Of a DNA stretch of 64,000 bases, positions 29,157 through 39,423 are shown one piece after another (the stretch's first letter is position 1; each line of letters starts with the position of its first letter). Origin of the DNA: Streptomyces spinosisporus (GTDB taxonomy: Bacteria > Actinomycetota > Actinomycetes > Streptomycetales > Streptomycetaceae); NCBI RefSeq assembly GCF_022698145.1, contig NZ_JALDAX010000001.1, forward strand, positions 682,001-746,000. The letters run 5' to 3'. A model generated the notes under the pieces. It was not told the origin of the DNA. It did no database searches and saw nothing but the letters and a program-made list of their open reading frames with translations. The position numbers and the translations under genes were made by a program.

Positions 29157-30563
29157 TCAGCTCGCGGGCTGCGGCTGCGCAAGGGGTGCGTCCTTTCCAC
29201 TGCGCCCGGGCTGACGCAGCAGCAGCGCGATCGCCGCGGCGACCATCGAGATGCCGCCCGCGAGGGCGTACGCCCCGTTGTAGCCCCAGGCCGCGACCAC
29301 CATGGAGCCGAGGCCGCCGCCGAACAGTCCGCTGACCAGCTTGCCGCTGTACACCAGGCCGTAGTTGGTGGCGTTGTAGTTCTCCCCGAAGTAGTCCGGG
29401 GTGAGGGCGGCGAACATCGGGTAGAAGGCGCCGCCGCCGAAGCCGGAGAGGAACGCGAAGAACAGGAACAGCCACTCGTTCTTCATGTCACCGGCCCAGA
29501 TGACGCCGAACTGGGCGAGGCCCAGGATCACGATGACGAACACCAGGGTCAGCTTGCGGCCCCACAGGTCCGACAGCCAGCCGACGACGGCCCGGCCGAC
29601 GCCGTTGATGACGGCCATGACGCCCATCGAGGAGGCCGCCACCAGCGGTCCGAAGCCGGCTTCCTTGGCGTAGTCGACCTGGAAGGAGATGCCGAAGATC
29701 GACACACCCGCCGTCATGACGACGGTGATCCACATCAGCGGCAGCATGCCCGTCCTGATGGCCTCCTTCGGCGTGAACTGGCGTACCGCGGGAGGGTTCT
29801 TGGCGAGGCTGGCCGCGCTCTTGGTGTTGCCCGAGTACGACAGCGGGTCGATCTCGGAGGGCCACCAGTTCTTCGGCGGGTCCCGGAAGAAGAAGGCGCA
29901 GGCGGCCACCACGATCAGCACATAGACGCCGATCAGGTCGAGCACCTCGTTGTAGTTCCCGGTGTCGAAGGCGTAGTTGAAGATGAAGATGAACGGCAGC
30001 GAGCCGTAGGCGAAGCCGCCGTTGACGAAGCCCGTCTTCGCGCCCCGCCGTTCAGGGAACCACTTTCCGACCATGTTGATGCAGGTCGCGTAGATCAGGC
30101 CCGAGCCCAGGCCGCCGACCACACCGAAGCCGAGGACGGCCAGCAGCACGTTGTCGAGGTGGGACAGGGCCAGGAAGCCGACCAGACACATCGCGGCGCC
30201 CGTGTACATGGCGCGGCGCGCCGTGAGGATGCCGCGCTCGCGCAGCCAGCCGGCCGGGAACGCGATGCCCGCCTGGAAGAACACCCAGATGCTCAGGATC
30301 CAGAAGGTGTTGCTCTGCGTCCAGCCGTGCGCCTCGGAGAGGGTGTCCTCCGCGGAGCCGTAGGCGTACTCGGAGACGCTGATGGCCATCATGGCGATCC
30401 ACGGGAGATACACCATGAACTTGCGGGAGTGACCGAGGATGTCCCGGTCCGTCTCGCCGACGCGGTAGACGCGGCCGCGGGCGTCGGTCACTTCTCGGTA
30501 GGGGCGGTGCGCGGCGCCTGGATCCGCCGATGAGCTGCCTGTTGCTATGGGGTCCGCGGTCAT
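29157..30563 (-). CDS. OFA-family MFS transporter
   Basis: This 468-residue carrier has about twelve helices and the OFA landmarks GLGSGLIYATCINMVGKWFPERRGAKTGFVNGG, FFFRDPPKNWWPSEIDPL and FYPMFAALTPDYFGENYNATNYG. The start at 30563 overlaps the upstream transporter stop by 4 bp (ATGA), so the two OFA genes are a coupled pair. They are about 57% alike by eye in the signature regions but diverge strongly in the helices. It lies downstream of the formyl-CoA transferase/decarboxylase genes on the same strand, which supports oxalate or formate as substrate. The open frame continues upstream without stop, but that part overlaps the preceding gene. Confidence 0.88.
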   Translation of the reverse strand: MTADPIATGSSSADPGAAHRPYREVTDARGRVYRVGETDRDILGHSRKFMVYLPWIAMMAISVSEYAYGSAEDTLSEAHGWTQSNTFWILSIWVFFQAGIAFPAGWLRERGILTARRAMYTGAAMCLVGFLALSHLDNVLLAVLGFGVVGGLGSGLIYATCINMVGKWFPERRGAKTGFVNGGFAYGSLPFIFIFNYAFDTGNYNEVLDLIGVYVLIVVAACAFFFRDPPKNWWPSEIDPLSYSGNTKSAASLAKNPPAVRQFTPKEAIRTGMLPLMWITVVMTAGVSIFGISFQVDYAKEAGFGPLVAASSMGVMAVINGVGRAVVGWLSDLWGRKLTLVFVIVILGLAQFGVIWAGDMKNEWLFLFFAFLSGFGGGAFYPMFAALTPDYFGENYNATNYGLVYSGKLVSGLFGGGLGSMVVAAWGYNGAYALAGGISMVAAAIALLLRQPGRSGKDAPLAQPQPAS

Positions 30564-31951
30564 GTCAGTGACATCTCCTCGCCGAGCGGGTGCGGGTTGG
30601 GGACGATGCGCCGGGCGTTCGGCCTGCCCGGTGCCTTGAGGAAGAGCGCCAGTACTGCGGTGGCGAGGCCGAGGGAGCCGGCCGGTACGAACGCGCCGTC
30701 GTAGTCCGGGGAGCCGGTGACGAGCGCGCCCGTCACGAGGCCGACGACTCCGGCGATCGCCGTCGAACTGTGGATCAGGCCGTAAATGGCGGCGTTGTCG
30801 TTCTCGCCGAAGTAGTCCGCCGTCATGGCCGCGAACAGCGGGAGCAGCGCCCCGCCGCACAGGCCGACGACCACGGCGCACAGCAGGAAGAACGGCATGC
30901 TGCCCGCCCGCCCGGAGACCAGCACGCCGAACTGCGCCGTGCCGAGCCCGATGCAGACGATGCTGAGCGTGTTGCGGCGCCCGTAACGGTCGGAGATCCG
31001 GCCGACGACACCGCCTGCGGCGCCGGCGACGAGGGCCGTCAGGACGATCGCCGTGGTGACGGTCGCGTCGGCGAAGCCCGTCTCCTCGCCGAACGGCACG
31101 AGGACGGCGATGCCGAGGACGGCGATGCCGGTCGTGCACAGCAGACAGATCGACATCATCCACAGGACGGGTGTGCGAGCGGCCTCCTTCGGGGTGTAGT
31201 GCCTGACCGCCGGCGGGTTCTTCCGCAGTGCCCGGCGGATCCTCGGGTCGGTGGCCTGCCTCAGTGGATCGATGTGCGCGGGCCACCAGTTCTTCGGCGG
31301 GTCCTGGAGGAGCCGGCCGGCCGCGGCCACCGCCAGGCACAGCCCGATGCCCACACCGGTGAGCACGGCCCCCTCCTTGCTCAGGTCGAGGCCCGCGGCG
31401 AGCAGGATGACGAACGGTAGGGCCCCGAGGGCCGGACCGCCGCCGACGAGGCCGGTCGTGGCGCCCCTGCGCTCCGGGAACCACTTGCCGGTCGTGTTCA
31501 CGCAGGTCGCGTGGACGAGACCGGTGCCGATGCCGCCGCACACGGCGAAGCCGAGGCGGGCGGCGCTGTCGTTCGGCGCGAACGCCAGGGCCGCTCCGCC
31601 CAGCAGCGTGCCCAGGGCGCCGATCGTCATCGCCGTACGCGCCGGGAGCCTGCCGCTCTCGCGCAGCCGCCCGGCGGGGAAGGCCACGGCCGCCTGGAAG
31701 AAGACCCAGACGCCCAGCAGCCGATAGATGTCCTGACCGCTCCATGGATGCGCCGTGTGGAGCGGGTCTGCCGCCGCCGCGAAAGCGAACGCGGCGGCGC
31801 TGATGCCCGTCGTGCCCACCCAGGGCAGGACGGCCATCCAGGTGCGTGACCGGCCCATCAGATCGACATCCGATTCGCCGATCCGATACACGCGGCCGTT
31901 GCGGTCCGTCACCTCCCTGCGCGGGACGGACGGATGGTAGGTCGTTGCCAT
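30560..31951 (-). CDS. OFA-family MFS transporter
   Basis: This is a 463-residue relative of the neighbouring carrier. The N-terminal REVTDRNGRVYRIGESDVDLMGRSR box mirrors the REVTDARGRVYRVGETDRD box of the next gene. The GKWFPERRGATTGLVGGGPALG and LLPLFAAMTADYFGENDNAAIYGLIHS motifs are also shared. The helices are more alanine- and valine-rich than in its partner, so the pair is an old or fast-evolving tandem duplication. It may form part of a heteromeric or dual-substrate system with the downstream carrier, but that is inference. It starts 120 bp from the end of the acyl-CoA synthetase gene and may be co-transcribed with it. Confidence 0.86.
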   Translation of the reverse strand: MATTYHPSVPRREVTDRNGRVYRIGESDVDLMGRSRTWMAVLPWVGTTGISAAAFAFAAAADPLHTAHPWSGQDIYRLLGVWVFFQAAVAFPAGRLRESGRLPARTAMTIGALGTLLGGAALAFAPNDSAARLGFAVCGGIGTGLVHATCVNTTGKWFPERRGATTGLVGGGPALGALPFVILLAAGLDLSKEGAVLTGVGIGLCLAVAAAGRLLQDPPKNWWPAHIDPLRQATDPRIRRALRKNPPAVRHYTPKEAARTPVLWMMSICLLCTTGIAVLGIAVLVPFGEETGFADATVTTAIVLTALVAGAAGGVVGRISDRYGRRNTLSIVCIGLGTAQFGVLVSGRAGSMPFFLLCAVVVGLCGGALLPLFAAMTADYFGENDNAAIYGLIHSSTAIAGVVGLVTGALVTGSPDYDGAFVPAGSLGLATAVLALFLKAPGRPNARRIVPNPHPLGEEMSLT

Positions 31952-32071
31952 TGCTCAGTGCCCCTTGCGTCGAAAGCTCTGGCCAGCGCCCCCTGTCCAA
32001 TGCGTTTCGCGTGCGCACGGGTCCCGGGGGCCGACCGGCCGCACTGCCGGCCGGCCCCGCGTTCGCTCACG

Positions 32072-34219
32072 TCATGAACCGCCCCCCAACAGGCCCGCCG
32101 CCCGCGCCCAGCGGTACTTCGCGCCGAGGACCGCCACCGGCTTCTCGGTCGTGTACGGGTACGCCACGACCCCGCGCTCGTAGAGGTACTGGCAGGCCTC
32201 CTCGACCTCGACGTCACCCGCGAGGGAGGCCACCACGGGCTTCTCGATGCCGCGCTCGCGGAACTCGGCCACCACGCGCGCGGTGAGCTCCGCGAAGACC
32301 ATCGGGGGAGTGACGATGGTGTGCCAGTAGCCGAGGACCAGCGCGTGGATGCGGGGGTCCTCCAGGCCGAGCCGGATCGTCGCCTCGTACGTCGACGGCG
32401 GCTCGCCCCCGGTGATGTCGACCGGGTTGCCCGCGGCCCCGAAGGGAGGGATGAACTTCCGGAAGGCCTCGTCCAGGTCCGGCGGTATCTCCATCAGGGA
32501 CAGGCCGTTGTCGGTCACCGCGTCCGACAGCAGCACACCGCTGCCGCCCGCCCCGGTGATGATCACGACGTTGTCGCCCTTGGGGGTGGGAAGGACGGGC
32601 AACGCGCGCGCGTACTCCAGCATCTCGTTCAGGCCCGGCGCCCTGATGACACCGGCCTGCTTCAGGATGTCGTCGTAGACGGCGTCGTCGCCCGCGAGCG
32701 CCCCGGTGTGCGAGCCGGCGGCCTTCGCGCCCGCCGCCGTACGGCCCGCCTTCAGCACCACGACCGGCTTCTTCGGCACGGTCGCCCGCGCGGCCTCCAC
32801 GAAGGCGCGCCCGTCCTTGAGGTCCTCCAGGTGCATCGCGATGCACTCGGTGTGCGGGTCCTCGCCGAACCAGGTCAGCAGGTCGTCCTCGTCGAGGTCC
32901 GACTTGTTGCCCAGGCCCACGATGGCCGACACACCCGTCTTCGTGGTGCGGGCGAAGCCCAGGATCGCCATGCCGATGCCGCCGGACTGCGAGGTCAGCG
33001 CCACCCCGCCCTTGACGTCGTACGGCGTGCAGAACGTGGCGCACAGGTCCTGCCACGTCGAGTAGTAGCCGTAGATGTTCGGCCCGAGGAGGCGTATGCC
33101 GTGCCGCTCGGCGATCGCGACGATCTCCGCCTGGAGTTCGTGCTCGCCGGTCTCCGCGAAACCGGAGGGGATCAGCACGGCGTTGGGGATGTTCTTGCGT
33201 CCCACCTCTTCGAGGGCCGAGGCCACGAACTTGGCGGGGATAGCGAAGACCGCCACATCCACCTCACCGGGAACGTCCGTCACACTCTTGTACGCCTTGC
33301 GGCCCTGAATGTCATCGGCCTTGGGGTTCACCGGATGGATCTCACCGGCGAAGCCTCCGTCGATGAGGTTGCGCATCACGGAGTTGCCGATCTTGCCCGG
33401 CTCGTTGGAGGCACCGATGACGGCGACCGAGGACGGCTGCATCAGACGGCGCATCGAGGTGAGGATCTCCTCGCGCGTGTACGTCCTGCGCGGGGGCGGC
33501 TGCTTCTCGGCGAGGATCACGCGGATGTCGGCGGCGACCGCGCCCTCAGGGGTCGCGATCACCGGGTTGAGGTCCACCTCGGCGATCTCCGGGAAGTCCG
33601 CCACCAGCTGGGACACCCGGCGGATCTGCTCGGCGATCGCCCACCGGTCCACGCCCGCGGCGCCGCGCACCCCGTTCAGGATCTCCGCCGACCGGATCGA
33701 GTCCAGCATGGACATCGCCTCGTCGGCGCTCACCGGCGCCAGCCGGAACGTGATGTCCTTGAGGACCTCGACGAGCACACCGCCTAGCCCGAAGGCCACC
33801 ACCTTCCCGAACGTCGGGTCCGTCACCGAACCGACGATGACCTCCTGCCCCTGCGGCAGCAGCTCCTGGACCTGTACGCCCTCGATCCGCGCCGAGGCGT
33901 CGTACGCGCGCGCGTTCTCGACGATCCGGTGGAACGCGGCCCGGACGTCCGCGGCGCCCTCGACGCCGACGATCACACCGCCGGCGTCGGTCTTGTGCAG
34001 GATGTCCGGGGAGACGATCTTCATCACGACCGGTCCGCCGAAGCGCGCCGCGTACGAGACGGCCTCGTCGACGTCGGTCGCCAGCTCCTCTCCCGGTACG
34101 GCGATGCCGTACGCGTCGGCGATCACCTTGCCCTCGGGCGCGGTCAGCGCGGTCCGCCCCTCGGCCCGCACAGTGTCGAGGAGCGACCGCACCCTCAGCA
34201 CCCGGTCTTCGGCCATCAC
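32072..34219 (-). CDS. NDP-forming acyl-CoA synthetase (acetate-CoA ligase family, single chain)
   Basis: This 715-residue protein joins the parts of ADP-forming acyl-CoA synthetases in the order ATP-grasp first (residues about 10-225, GGPVVMKIVSPDILHKTDAGG, FGLGGVLVEVLKD), then CoA-binding (about 255-390, VAVIGASNEPGKIGNSVMRNL), then SucD-like domains (GSHTGALAGDDAVYD, TGAGGSGVLLSDA). These enzymes interconvert acid plus CoA with acyl-CoA using ATP or GTP. Between the transferase gene and two OFA carriers, it may activate oxalate or formate, or recycle CoA thioesters; this is inferred. The frc stop is 1 bp upstream of its GTG start (34219), with an ATG one codon later as alternative. Confidence 0.88.
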   Translation of the reverse strand: MMAEDRVLRVRSLLDTVRAEGRTALTAPEGKVIADAYGIAVPGEELATDVDEAVSYAARFGGPVVMKIVSPDILHKTDAGGVIVGVEGAADVRAAFHRIVENARAYDASARIEGVQVQELLPQGQEVIVGSVTDPTFGKVVAFGLGGVLVEVLKDITFRLAPVSADEAMSMLDSIRSAEILNGVRGAAGVDRWAIAEQIRRVSQLVADFPEIAEVDLNPVIATPEGAVAADIRVILAEKQPPPRRTYTREEILTSMRRLMQPSSVAVIGASNEPGKIGNSVMRNLIDGGFAGEIHPVNPKADDIQGRKAYKSVTDVPGEVDVAVFAIPAKFVASALEEVGRKNIPNAVLIPSGFAETGEHELQAEIVAIAERHGIRLLGPNIYGYYSTWQDLCATFCTPYDVKGGVALTSQSGGIGMAILGFARTTKTGVSAIVGLGNKSDLDEDDLLTWFGEDPHTECIAMHLEDLKDGRAFVEAARATVPKKPVVVLKAGRTAAGAKAAGSHTGALAGDDAVYDDILKQAGVIRAPGLNEMLEYARALPVLPTPKGDNVVIITGAGGSGVLLSDAVTDNGLSLMEIPPDLDEAFRKFIPPFGAAGNPVDITGGEPPSTYEATIRLGLEDPRIHALVLGYWHTIVTPPMVFAELTARVVAEFRERGIEKPVVASLAGDVEVEEACQYLYERGVVAYPYTTEKPVAVLGAKYRWARAAGLLGGGS

Positions 34220-34220
34220 G

Positions 34221-35489
34221 TCAGATCACTCCGTTCGACTTGAGCAGGCGCAGTTCCTCGTCACCGAGGCCGAGCTCGCCGATGTAGACCGCTTCGTTGT
34301 GCTCGCCGAGCAGCGGTGAACTGGTCACCTCGACGGGGGAGTCGGAGAGCTTCAGGGGGCTGCCCACGGTCACGAACTCGCCGCGCTCGGGGTGCGGCAC
34401 GGTGACGACCATCTCGTTGGCGACCAGCGAGGCGTCCTCGATGATCTCCTTGGTGGACAGGATCGGCCCGCACGGGATGTTGTGGGCGTTGAGCCGCTCC
34501 AGCACCTCCCACTTGGGCAGGGTCGAGGACCACTCCTCGATCAGCTGGAACATCTTGTTGAGCTTGGGCAGCCGGGCCTGCGGCGTCGACCACTCGGGGT
34601 CGTCGGCCAGTTCGGGACGGCCGATGAGCTCGCTGAGCGGCTTCCAGCCGACGGGCTGCACGATGACGTACACGTAGTCGTTCGGGCCGCCCGGCGCGCA
34701 CTTGACCGCCCAGCCGGGCTGGCCACCACCGGACGCGTTTCCGGACCTGGGAACTTCCCGGCCGAAGTCCTCGTTCGGATATTCAGCGAGCGGGCCATGG
34801 GTCAGGCGCTGCTGATCGCGCAGCTTCACCCGGCAGAGGTTGAGCACGGCGTGCTGCATGGCCACGTTGACCCGCTGGCCGCGCCCGGTGTGCTCGCGCT
34901 GGAACAGCGCCGCGAGGATCCCCGCCACGGCGTGGACGCCCGTGCCCGAGTCCCCGATCTGGGCCCCCGTCGCCAGCGGTGGCCCGTCCTCGAAACCGGT
35001 GGTCGACATCGACCCGCCCATGGCCTGCGCGACGACCTCGTACGCCTTGAAGTTGGTGTACGGGCCCTCGCCGAACCCCTTGATGGAGGCATAGACGATC
35101 CGCGGATTGATCTCCTGGATGCGGTCCCAGGTGAAGCCCATGCGGTCGACCGCGCCCGGTCCGAAGTTCTCGACCATGACGTCGGAGCGCCGGATCAGCT
35201 CGGTGAGGATCTCCTTGCCGCGCTCGGTCTTGGTGTTGAGGGTGATGCTCCGCTTGTTGCAGTTGAGCATCGTGAAGTAGAGGGAGTCGACGTCCGGGAG
35301 GTCGCGCAGCTGCCCCCGCGTGATGTCCCCGGTCGGCGCCTCCAGCTTGATGACGTCCGCGCCGAGCCAGGCCAGCAGCTGGGTCGCGGAGGGCCCGGAC
35401 TGGACGTGGGTCATGTCGAGGACGCGGACACCCGCAAGAGCCTTGGACGGCTGCGAGGTCGAGATGGGCTCGGTGGTCTCGGTGGTCAC
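34221..35489 (-). CDS. frc: Formyl-CoA:oxalate CoA-transferase
   Basis: This 422-residue class III CoA-transferase matches Frc closely. The catalytic aspartate is Asp180 in [13 protein letters not shown], corresponding to Asp169 of the Oxalobacter enzyme. The flexible glycine loop is [15 protein letters not shown]. It moves CoA from formyl-CoA to oxalate, giving oxalyl-CoA for Oxc and releasing formate. The GTG start lies 9 bp after the oxc stop, so oxc and frc are an operon. The junction shares a 16-nt sequence (CACCAGGTCACCTCAC at 35487-35502) with the fdh operon at 2575-2590. Neighbouring oxc makes the frc call stronger than for a lone family member. Confidence 0.95.
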   Translation of the reverse strand: MTTETTEPISTSQPSKALAGVRVLDMTHVQSGPSATQLLAWLGADVIKLEAPTGDITRGQLRDLPDVDSLYFTMLNCNKRSITLNTKTERGKEILTELIRRSDVMVENFGPGAVDRMGFTWDRIQEINPRIVYASIKGFGEGPYTNFKAYEVVAQAMGGSMSTTGFEDGPPLATGAQIGDSGTGVHAVAGILAALFQREHTGRGQRVNVAMQHAVLNLCRVKLRDQQRLTHGPLAEYPNEDFGREVPRSGNASGGGQPGWAVKCAPGGPNDYVYVIVQPVGWKPLSELIGRPELADDPEWSTPQARLPKLNKMFQLIEEWSSTLPKWEVLERLNAHNIPCGPILSTKEIIEDASLVANEMVVTVPHPERGEFVTVGSPLKLSDSPVEVTSSPLLGEHNEAVYIGELGLGDEELRLLKSNGVI

Positions 35490-35498
35490 CAGGTCACC

Positions 35499-37181
35499 TC
35501 ACTTGTACATGGTCTGGTTCATGGTTCCGGGGGCGTACGCGTCCGGGTCGACCCAGACGTTGATCAGCGACGGCTTGCCCGACTCGCGGGCGCGGCGCAG
35601 GGCGGGGCCGATGTCGGCGGGGTCGCGGACCTCCTCGCCGTAACCGCCCAGCATCTGCGCGAACTTGTCGTAGTGGACGTCGCCGAGGGTGTTGCCGACC
35701 CGCTCGCGCTCCTCGCCGTACTTGGCCTTCTGGCCGTAACGGATCTGGTTCATCGAGGAGTTGTTGCCGACGATGCCGACGAAGGGGAGGTCGTAGCGGA
35801 CCAGGGTCTCGAAGTCCCAGCCGGTCAGGGAGAAGGCGCCGTCGCCGAAGAGGGCGACCACCTCCTTGTCGGGCCGCGCCTGCTTGGCCGCGAGCACGAA
35901 GGGGACGCCGACGCCGAGGGTGCCGAGCGGGCCCGGATCCATCCAGTGCCCGGGCGACTTGGGCTGGACGACCTGCCCGGAGAAGGTGACGATGTCGCCG
36001 CCGTCGCCGATGTAGATCGAGTCCTCGGTGAGGAAGTCGTTGATCTCGCTGACCAGGCGGTACGGATGGATCGGCGAGGCGTCGGACTTCAGGCTGGGCA
36101 GCCGCTTCTCGATGGCGGTCTGCTCGGCCGCGCGCAGCTCGTCCAGCCACTCCTTGCGCTTGGCGGCCCCGCCGTTGACGCGTCCGGAGGCGGCCTCGGT
36201 GACCGACTTCAGCACCAGTCCGGCGTCGCCGACGATGCCGAGGTCGATGTCGCGGTTCTTGCCGACGGTGCGGTAGTCGAGGTCGATCTGCACGACGGTC
36301 GCGTCGGGGGACAGCCGCTTGCCGTAGCCCATGCGGAAGTCGAAGGGCGTGCCGACGATGACGATGACGTCGGCGTTGGAGAAGGCGTAGCGGCGGGAGA
36401 GCTGGTAGTGGTGCGGGTCGCCGGGCGGGAGGGTGCCGCGTCCCGCGCCGTTCATGTACGCGGGGATGTTCAGGGTGCGTACGAGCTCGATGGCCGCCTC
36501 GGTGCCGCGGGTCGACCAGACCTGGCTGCCGAGCAGAATGGCCGGTTTCTCGGCGTGCACGAGCAGGTCGGCGAGCTTCTCGATGGCCTCGGGGTCGCCG
36601 GCGGAGCGGGTCGAGGCGCGGTAGGCGCCGGCCTTCGGGACCCGCGTCCTGTCCACCGGCACCTTGGCGTCCAGCACATCGCGCGGGATCTCCAGGAAGG
36701 ACGGGCCGGGCGCGCCGTGGTAGCACTCGCGGAACGCCATCGACACCATGTCCGCCGCGCGCGCCGTGTCCGGCACGGCCGCCGCGAACTTGGTGATCGG
36801 CGTCATCATGTCGACGTGCGGCAGGTCCTGCAGTGAGCCCATCTTGTGCTGGGTGAGGGCCCCTTGGCCGCCGATCAGCAGCATCGGGGACTCCGCGCGG
36901 AACGCGTTGGCGACCCCGGTGACGGCGTCGGTCGTTCCGGGGCCGGCGGTGACGACGGCGCAGCCGGGCTTGCCGGTGATGCGGGCGTAACCGTCGGCGG
37001 CGTGGGCGGCGACCTGCTCGTGGCGGACGTCGACGACCTCTATGCCCTCGTCGACGCAGCCGTCGTAGATGTCGATGATGTGGCCGCCGCACAACGTGTA
37101 GATGCGGTCGACTCCCTCTGCCTTGAGCGCCTTGGCAACGAGATGACCACCGGAAATCACGTCCTGGGTGTCGTCGGGCAT
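35499..37181 (-). CDS. oxc: Oxalyl-CoA decarboxylase
   Basis: This 560-residue thiamine-diphosphate enzyme decarboxylates oxalyl-CoA to formyl-CoA. The catalytic Glu55 is in [20 protein letters not shown] and the ThDP/Mg motif spans [19 protein letters not shown] with the paired asparagines in [11 protein letters not shown]. Length and order of the three domains match Oxc. I set the start at the ATG 37181, preceded by GGGACAGGA. The frame stays open to 37274, but that part lies over the promoter and the operator palindrome. It leads the oxc-frc-synthetase-OFA run and diverges from sucCD. Acetolactate synthase is ruled out by the frc neighbour and sequence feel, though not by an alignment. Confidence 0.95.
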   Translation of the reverse strand: MPDDTQDVISGGHLVAKALKAEGVDRIYTLCGGHIIDIYDGCVDEGIEVVDVRHEQVAAHAADGYARITGKPGCAVVTAGPGTTDAVTGVANAFRAESPMLLIGGQGALTQHKMGSLQDLPHVDMMTPITKFAAAVPDTARAADMVSMAFRECYHGAPGPSFLEIPRDVLDAKVPVDRTRVPKAGAYRASTRSAGDPEAIEKLADLLVHAEKPAILLGSQVWSTRGTEAAIELVRTLNIPAYMNGAGRGTLPPGDPHHYQLSRRYAFSNADVIVIVGTPFDFRMGYGKRLSPDATVVQIDLDYRTVGKNRDIDLGIVGDAGLVLKSVTEAASGRVNGGAAKRKEWLDELRAAEQTAIEKRLPSLKSDASPIHPYRLVSEINDFLTEDSIYIGDGGDIVTFSGQVVQPKSPGHWMDPGPLGTLGVGVPFVLAAKQARPDKEVVALFGDGAFSLTGWDFETLVRYDLPFVGIVGNNSSMNQIRYGQKAKYGEERERVGNTLGDVHYDKFAQMLGGYGEEVRDPADIGPALRRARESGKPSLINVWVDPDAYAPGTMNQTMYK

Positions 37182-37232
37182 GGCGAAGTCCTGTCCCTTC
37201 GTAGGGGGTGGAGCTGCTCTCGCGGTACATTG

Positions 37233-37256
37233 CATACAGTCGACGAATACTGTATG
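37233..37256. promoter_or_regulatory. Candidate operator palindrome in the oxc/sucC divergent promoter
   Basis: CATACAGT and ACTGTATG form a perfect 8-bp inverted repeat with an 8-bp spacer. Overlapping it is the GTCGAC core (37239-37244). The minus-strand 11-mer TTCGTCGACTG (37237-37247) is identical to 5561-5571 in the fdh/OFA promoter. The site lies 52 bp upstream of oxc and 70 bp upstream of sucC, so one regulator could control both directions. Confidence 0.6.
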
Positions 37257-37325
37257 AACCTTGTTATCCCGCATCCGGTGGGTGGTGTCCAGGGGGCGTG
37301 CGGCACTTTTAAGTCAGGAGCCGGA

Positions 37326-38456
37326 ATGGACCTGTACGAACACCAGGCAAGGGAACTCTTCGAGGAACACGGCATCCCGGTGCCGAGGGCCGCGGTCACC
37401 GGCTCGTCCAAGGAGGCGCGCGGCATCGCCCGCGTCCTCGGCGGGCGAGTGGTGGTGAAGGCCCAGGTCAAGACAGGCGGGCGAGGCAAGGCGGGCGGCG
37501 TCAAGATGGCCGCCGACCCGGCCGCGGCGGAGCTCACCGCACGACAGATCCTCGGCATGGACATCAAGGGCCACACGGTCCGCAAGGTGATGCTCGCCGA
37601 ACCGGTGGACATCGACAGCGAGTTCTACGTCTCCTACGTCCTCGACCGCGCGGCGGGCACGTTCCTCGCGATCGCCTCCGCCGAGGGCGGCATGGAGATC
37701 GAGGAGGTCGCCGCGACCCGGCCCGAGGCGGTGGCCCGTATCCCCGTCGACCCGGCCGAGGGCGTCACCTCGGCGAAGGCGGCCGAGATCGCAGACGCCG
37801 CGGCACTTCCGCCGCAGACCGTCGACGTCCTCGTACGGCTGTGGGACGTGCTCGTCCGCGAGGACGCGCTGCTCGTCGAGGTCAACCCGCTCGTCCGCAC
37901 GAAGCAGGGCCACATCCTCGCCCTGGACGGCAAGGTGACCCTCGACGACAACGCCCGCTTCCGGCAGGCGCGTTGGGGTGCCGACGAGGTCGAGCACGAC
38001 GACCCGCTGGAAGCGGCGGCCGCCGCCAAGGGCCTCAACTACGTGAAGCTGGACGGCGAGGTCGGCATCATCGGCAACGGCGCGGGACTGGTGATGTCCA
38101 CCCTCGACGTGGTCGCCGGCTGCGGCGCCCGGCCCGCCAACTTCCTCGACATCGGCGGCGGCGCCTCCGCGCAGATCATGGCCGACGGCCTGTCCGTCAT
38201 CCTCTCCGACCCGGCCGTGAAGTCCGTCTTCGTCAACGTCTTCGGCGGGATCACCGCCTGCGACGCGGTCGCCGACGGCATCGTGCAGGCGCTGGACGCC
38301 GTGCAGTTGACCAAGCCGCTCGTCGTCCGCCTCGACGGGAACAACGCGGCCCGCGGCCGCACCATCCTCGACGAGCGCGCGCACCCGCTGGTCCAGCAGG
38401 CCACCACCATGGACGGCGCCGCCGCCCGTGCCGCCCAACTCGCCACCGCCAACTGA
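37326..38456 (+). CDS. sucC: Succinate-CoA ligase beta subunit, second copy
   Basis: This 376-residue ATP-grasp protein starts [20 protein letters not shown], has [20 protein letters not shown] and the [11 protein letters not shown] motif, and ends with the [19 protein letters not shown] loop of SucC. With SucD it makes succinyl-CoA from succinate and ATP or GTP, or the reverse. It shares a divergent promoter region and operator with oxc, so this is probably a pathway-specific copy rather than the TCA-cycle enzyme, for which Streptomyces normally has another set elsewhere. Succinyl-CoA could prime CoA transfer to oxalate. The ATG 37326 follows CAGGAGCC. A 14-bp gap separates it from sucD. Confidence 0.93.
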   Translation: MDLYEHQARELFEEHGIPVPRAAVTGSSKEARGIARVLGGRVVVKAQVKTGGRGKAGGVKMAADPAAAELTARQILGMDIKGHTVRKVMLAEPVDIDSEFYVSYVLDRAAGTFLAIASAEGGMEIEEVAATRPEAVARIPVDPAEGVTSAKAAEIADAAALPPQTVDVLVRLWDVLVREDALLVEVNPLVRTKQGHILALDGKVTLDDNARFRQARWGADEVEHDDPLEAAAAAKGLNYVKLDGEVGIIGNGAGLVMSTLDVVAGCGARPANFLDIGGGASAQIMADGLSVILSDPAVKSVFVNVFGGITACDAVADGIVQALDAVQLTKPLVVRLDGNNAARGRTILDERAHPLVQQATTMDGAAARAAQLATAN

Positions 38457-38470
38457 GGAGACGGGACGAC

Positions 38471-39367
38471 ATGGCGATCTACCTCACCAAGGAGAGCAAG
38501 GTCCTCGTCCAGGGCATGACCGGCGGCGAGGGCATGAAGCACACCCGGCGGATGCTCGCCGCCGGCACGAACGTCGTCGGCGGCGTCAACCCGCGCAAGG
38601 CGGGCCGCACCGTCGACTTCGACGACCGGGCCGTCCCCGTCTTCGGCTCGGTCGCCGAGGGCATGGAGGCCACCGGAGCCGACGTCACCGTCGTGTTCGT
38701 GCCACCCGCCTTCGCGAGGGCCGCCGTCGTCGAGGCCGCCGACGCGGGCATCGGCCTCGCGGTCGTCATCACCGAGGGCATCCCCGTGCACGACGCCGTC
38801 GCCTTCCACACATACGCGAAGTCGAAGGGCACACGGATCGTCGGCCCCAACTGCCCCGGTCTGATCACCCCGGGACAGTCCAACGCGGGCATCATCCCGG
38901 CCGACATCACCAAGCCCGGCCGCATCGGGCTGGTGTCCAAGTCGGGCACGCTCACCTACCAACTCATGTACGAGCTGCGGGACATCGGCTTCTCCACCTG
39001 CGTCGGCATCGGCGGCGACCCCGTCGTGGGCACCACCCACATCGACTGCCTGGCCGCCTTCCAGGACGACCCCGACACCGAACTGATCGTCCTCATCGGC
39101 GAGATCGGCGGCGACGCGGAGGAGCGGGCGGCGGCGTACATCCAGGAGCACGTCACCAAGCCGGTGGTCGGCTACATCGCCGGGTTCACCGCGCCCGAGG
39201 GCAAGACGATGGGGCACGCGGGCGCCATCGTGTCGGGCTCGTCCGGCACCGCACAGGCGAAGAAGGAGGCCCTGGAGGCGGTCGGGGTGCGTGTGGGCAG
39301 CACACCGACGGAGACGGCGAAACTCGTGCTCGCACGCCTCGAAGAGCGCGATCAGCGCAACTCATAG
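38471..39367 (+). CDS. sucD: Succinate-CoA ligase alpha subunit, second copy
   Basis: This 298-residue protein has the SucD N-terminus ([31 protein letters not shown]), the CoA-binding segment, the [20 protein letters not shown] stretch and the phosphohistidine motif [13 protein letters not shown], whose His is the phosphorylated residue. Length fits the family. It is the second gene of the divergent operon opposite oxc and pairs with the preceding beta subunit. ATG 38471 is preceded by GAGGAGACGGGACG. The active-site residues are intact, so both subunits should be functional. A role in supplying or draining CoA esters for oxalate use is an inference from position. Confidence 0.93.
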   Translation: MAIYLTKESKVLVQGMTGGEGMKHTRRMLAAGTNVVGGVNPRKAGRTVDFDDRAVPVFGSVAEGMEATGADVTVVFVPPAFARAAVVEAADAGIGLAVVITEGIPVHDAVAFHTYAKSKGTRIVGPNCPGLITPGQSNAGIIPADITKPGRIGLVSKSGTLTYQLMYELRDIGFSTCVGIGGDPVVGTTHIDCLAAFQDDPDTELIVLIGEIGGDAEERAAAYIQEHVTKPVVGYIAGFTAPEGKTMGHAGAIVSGSSGTAQAKKEALEAVGVRVGSTPTETAKLVLARLEERDQRNS

Positions 39368-39423
39368 CCACCGAGCCGTGCAACCCCCCGCCCCCGACTG
39401 TGCACCGAGAGCGGAGCAACCCA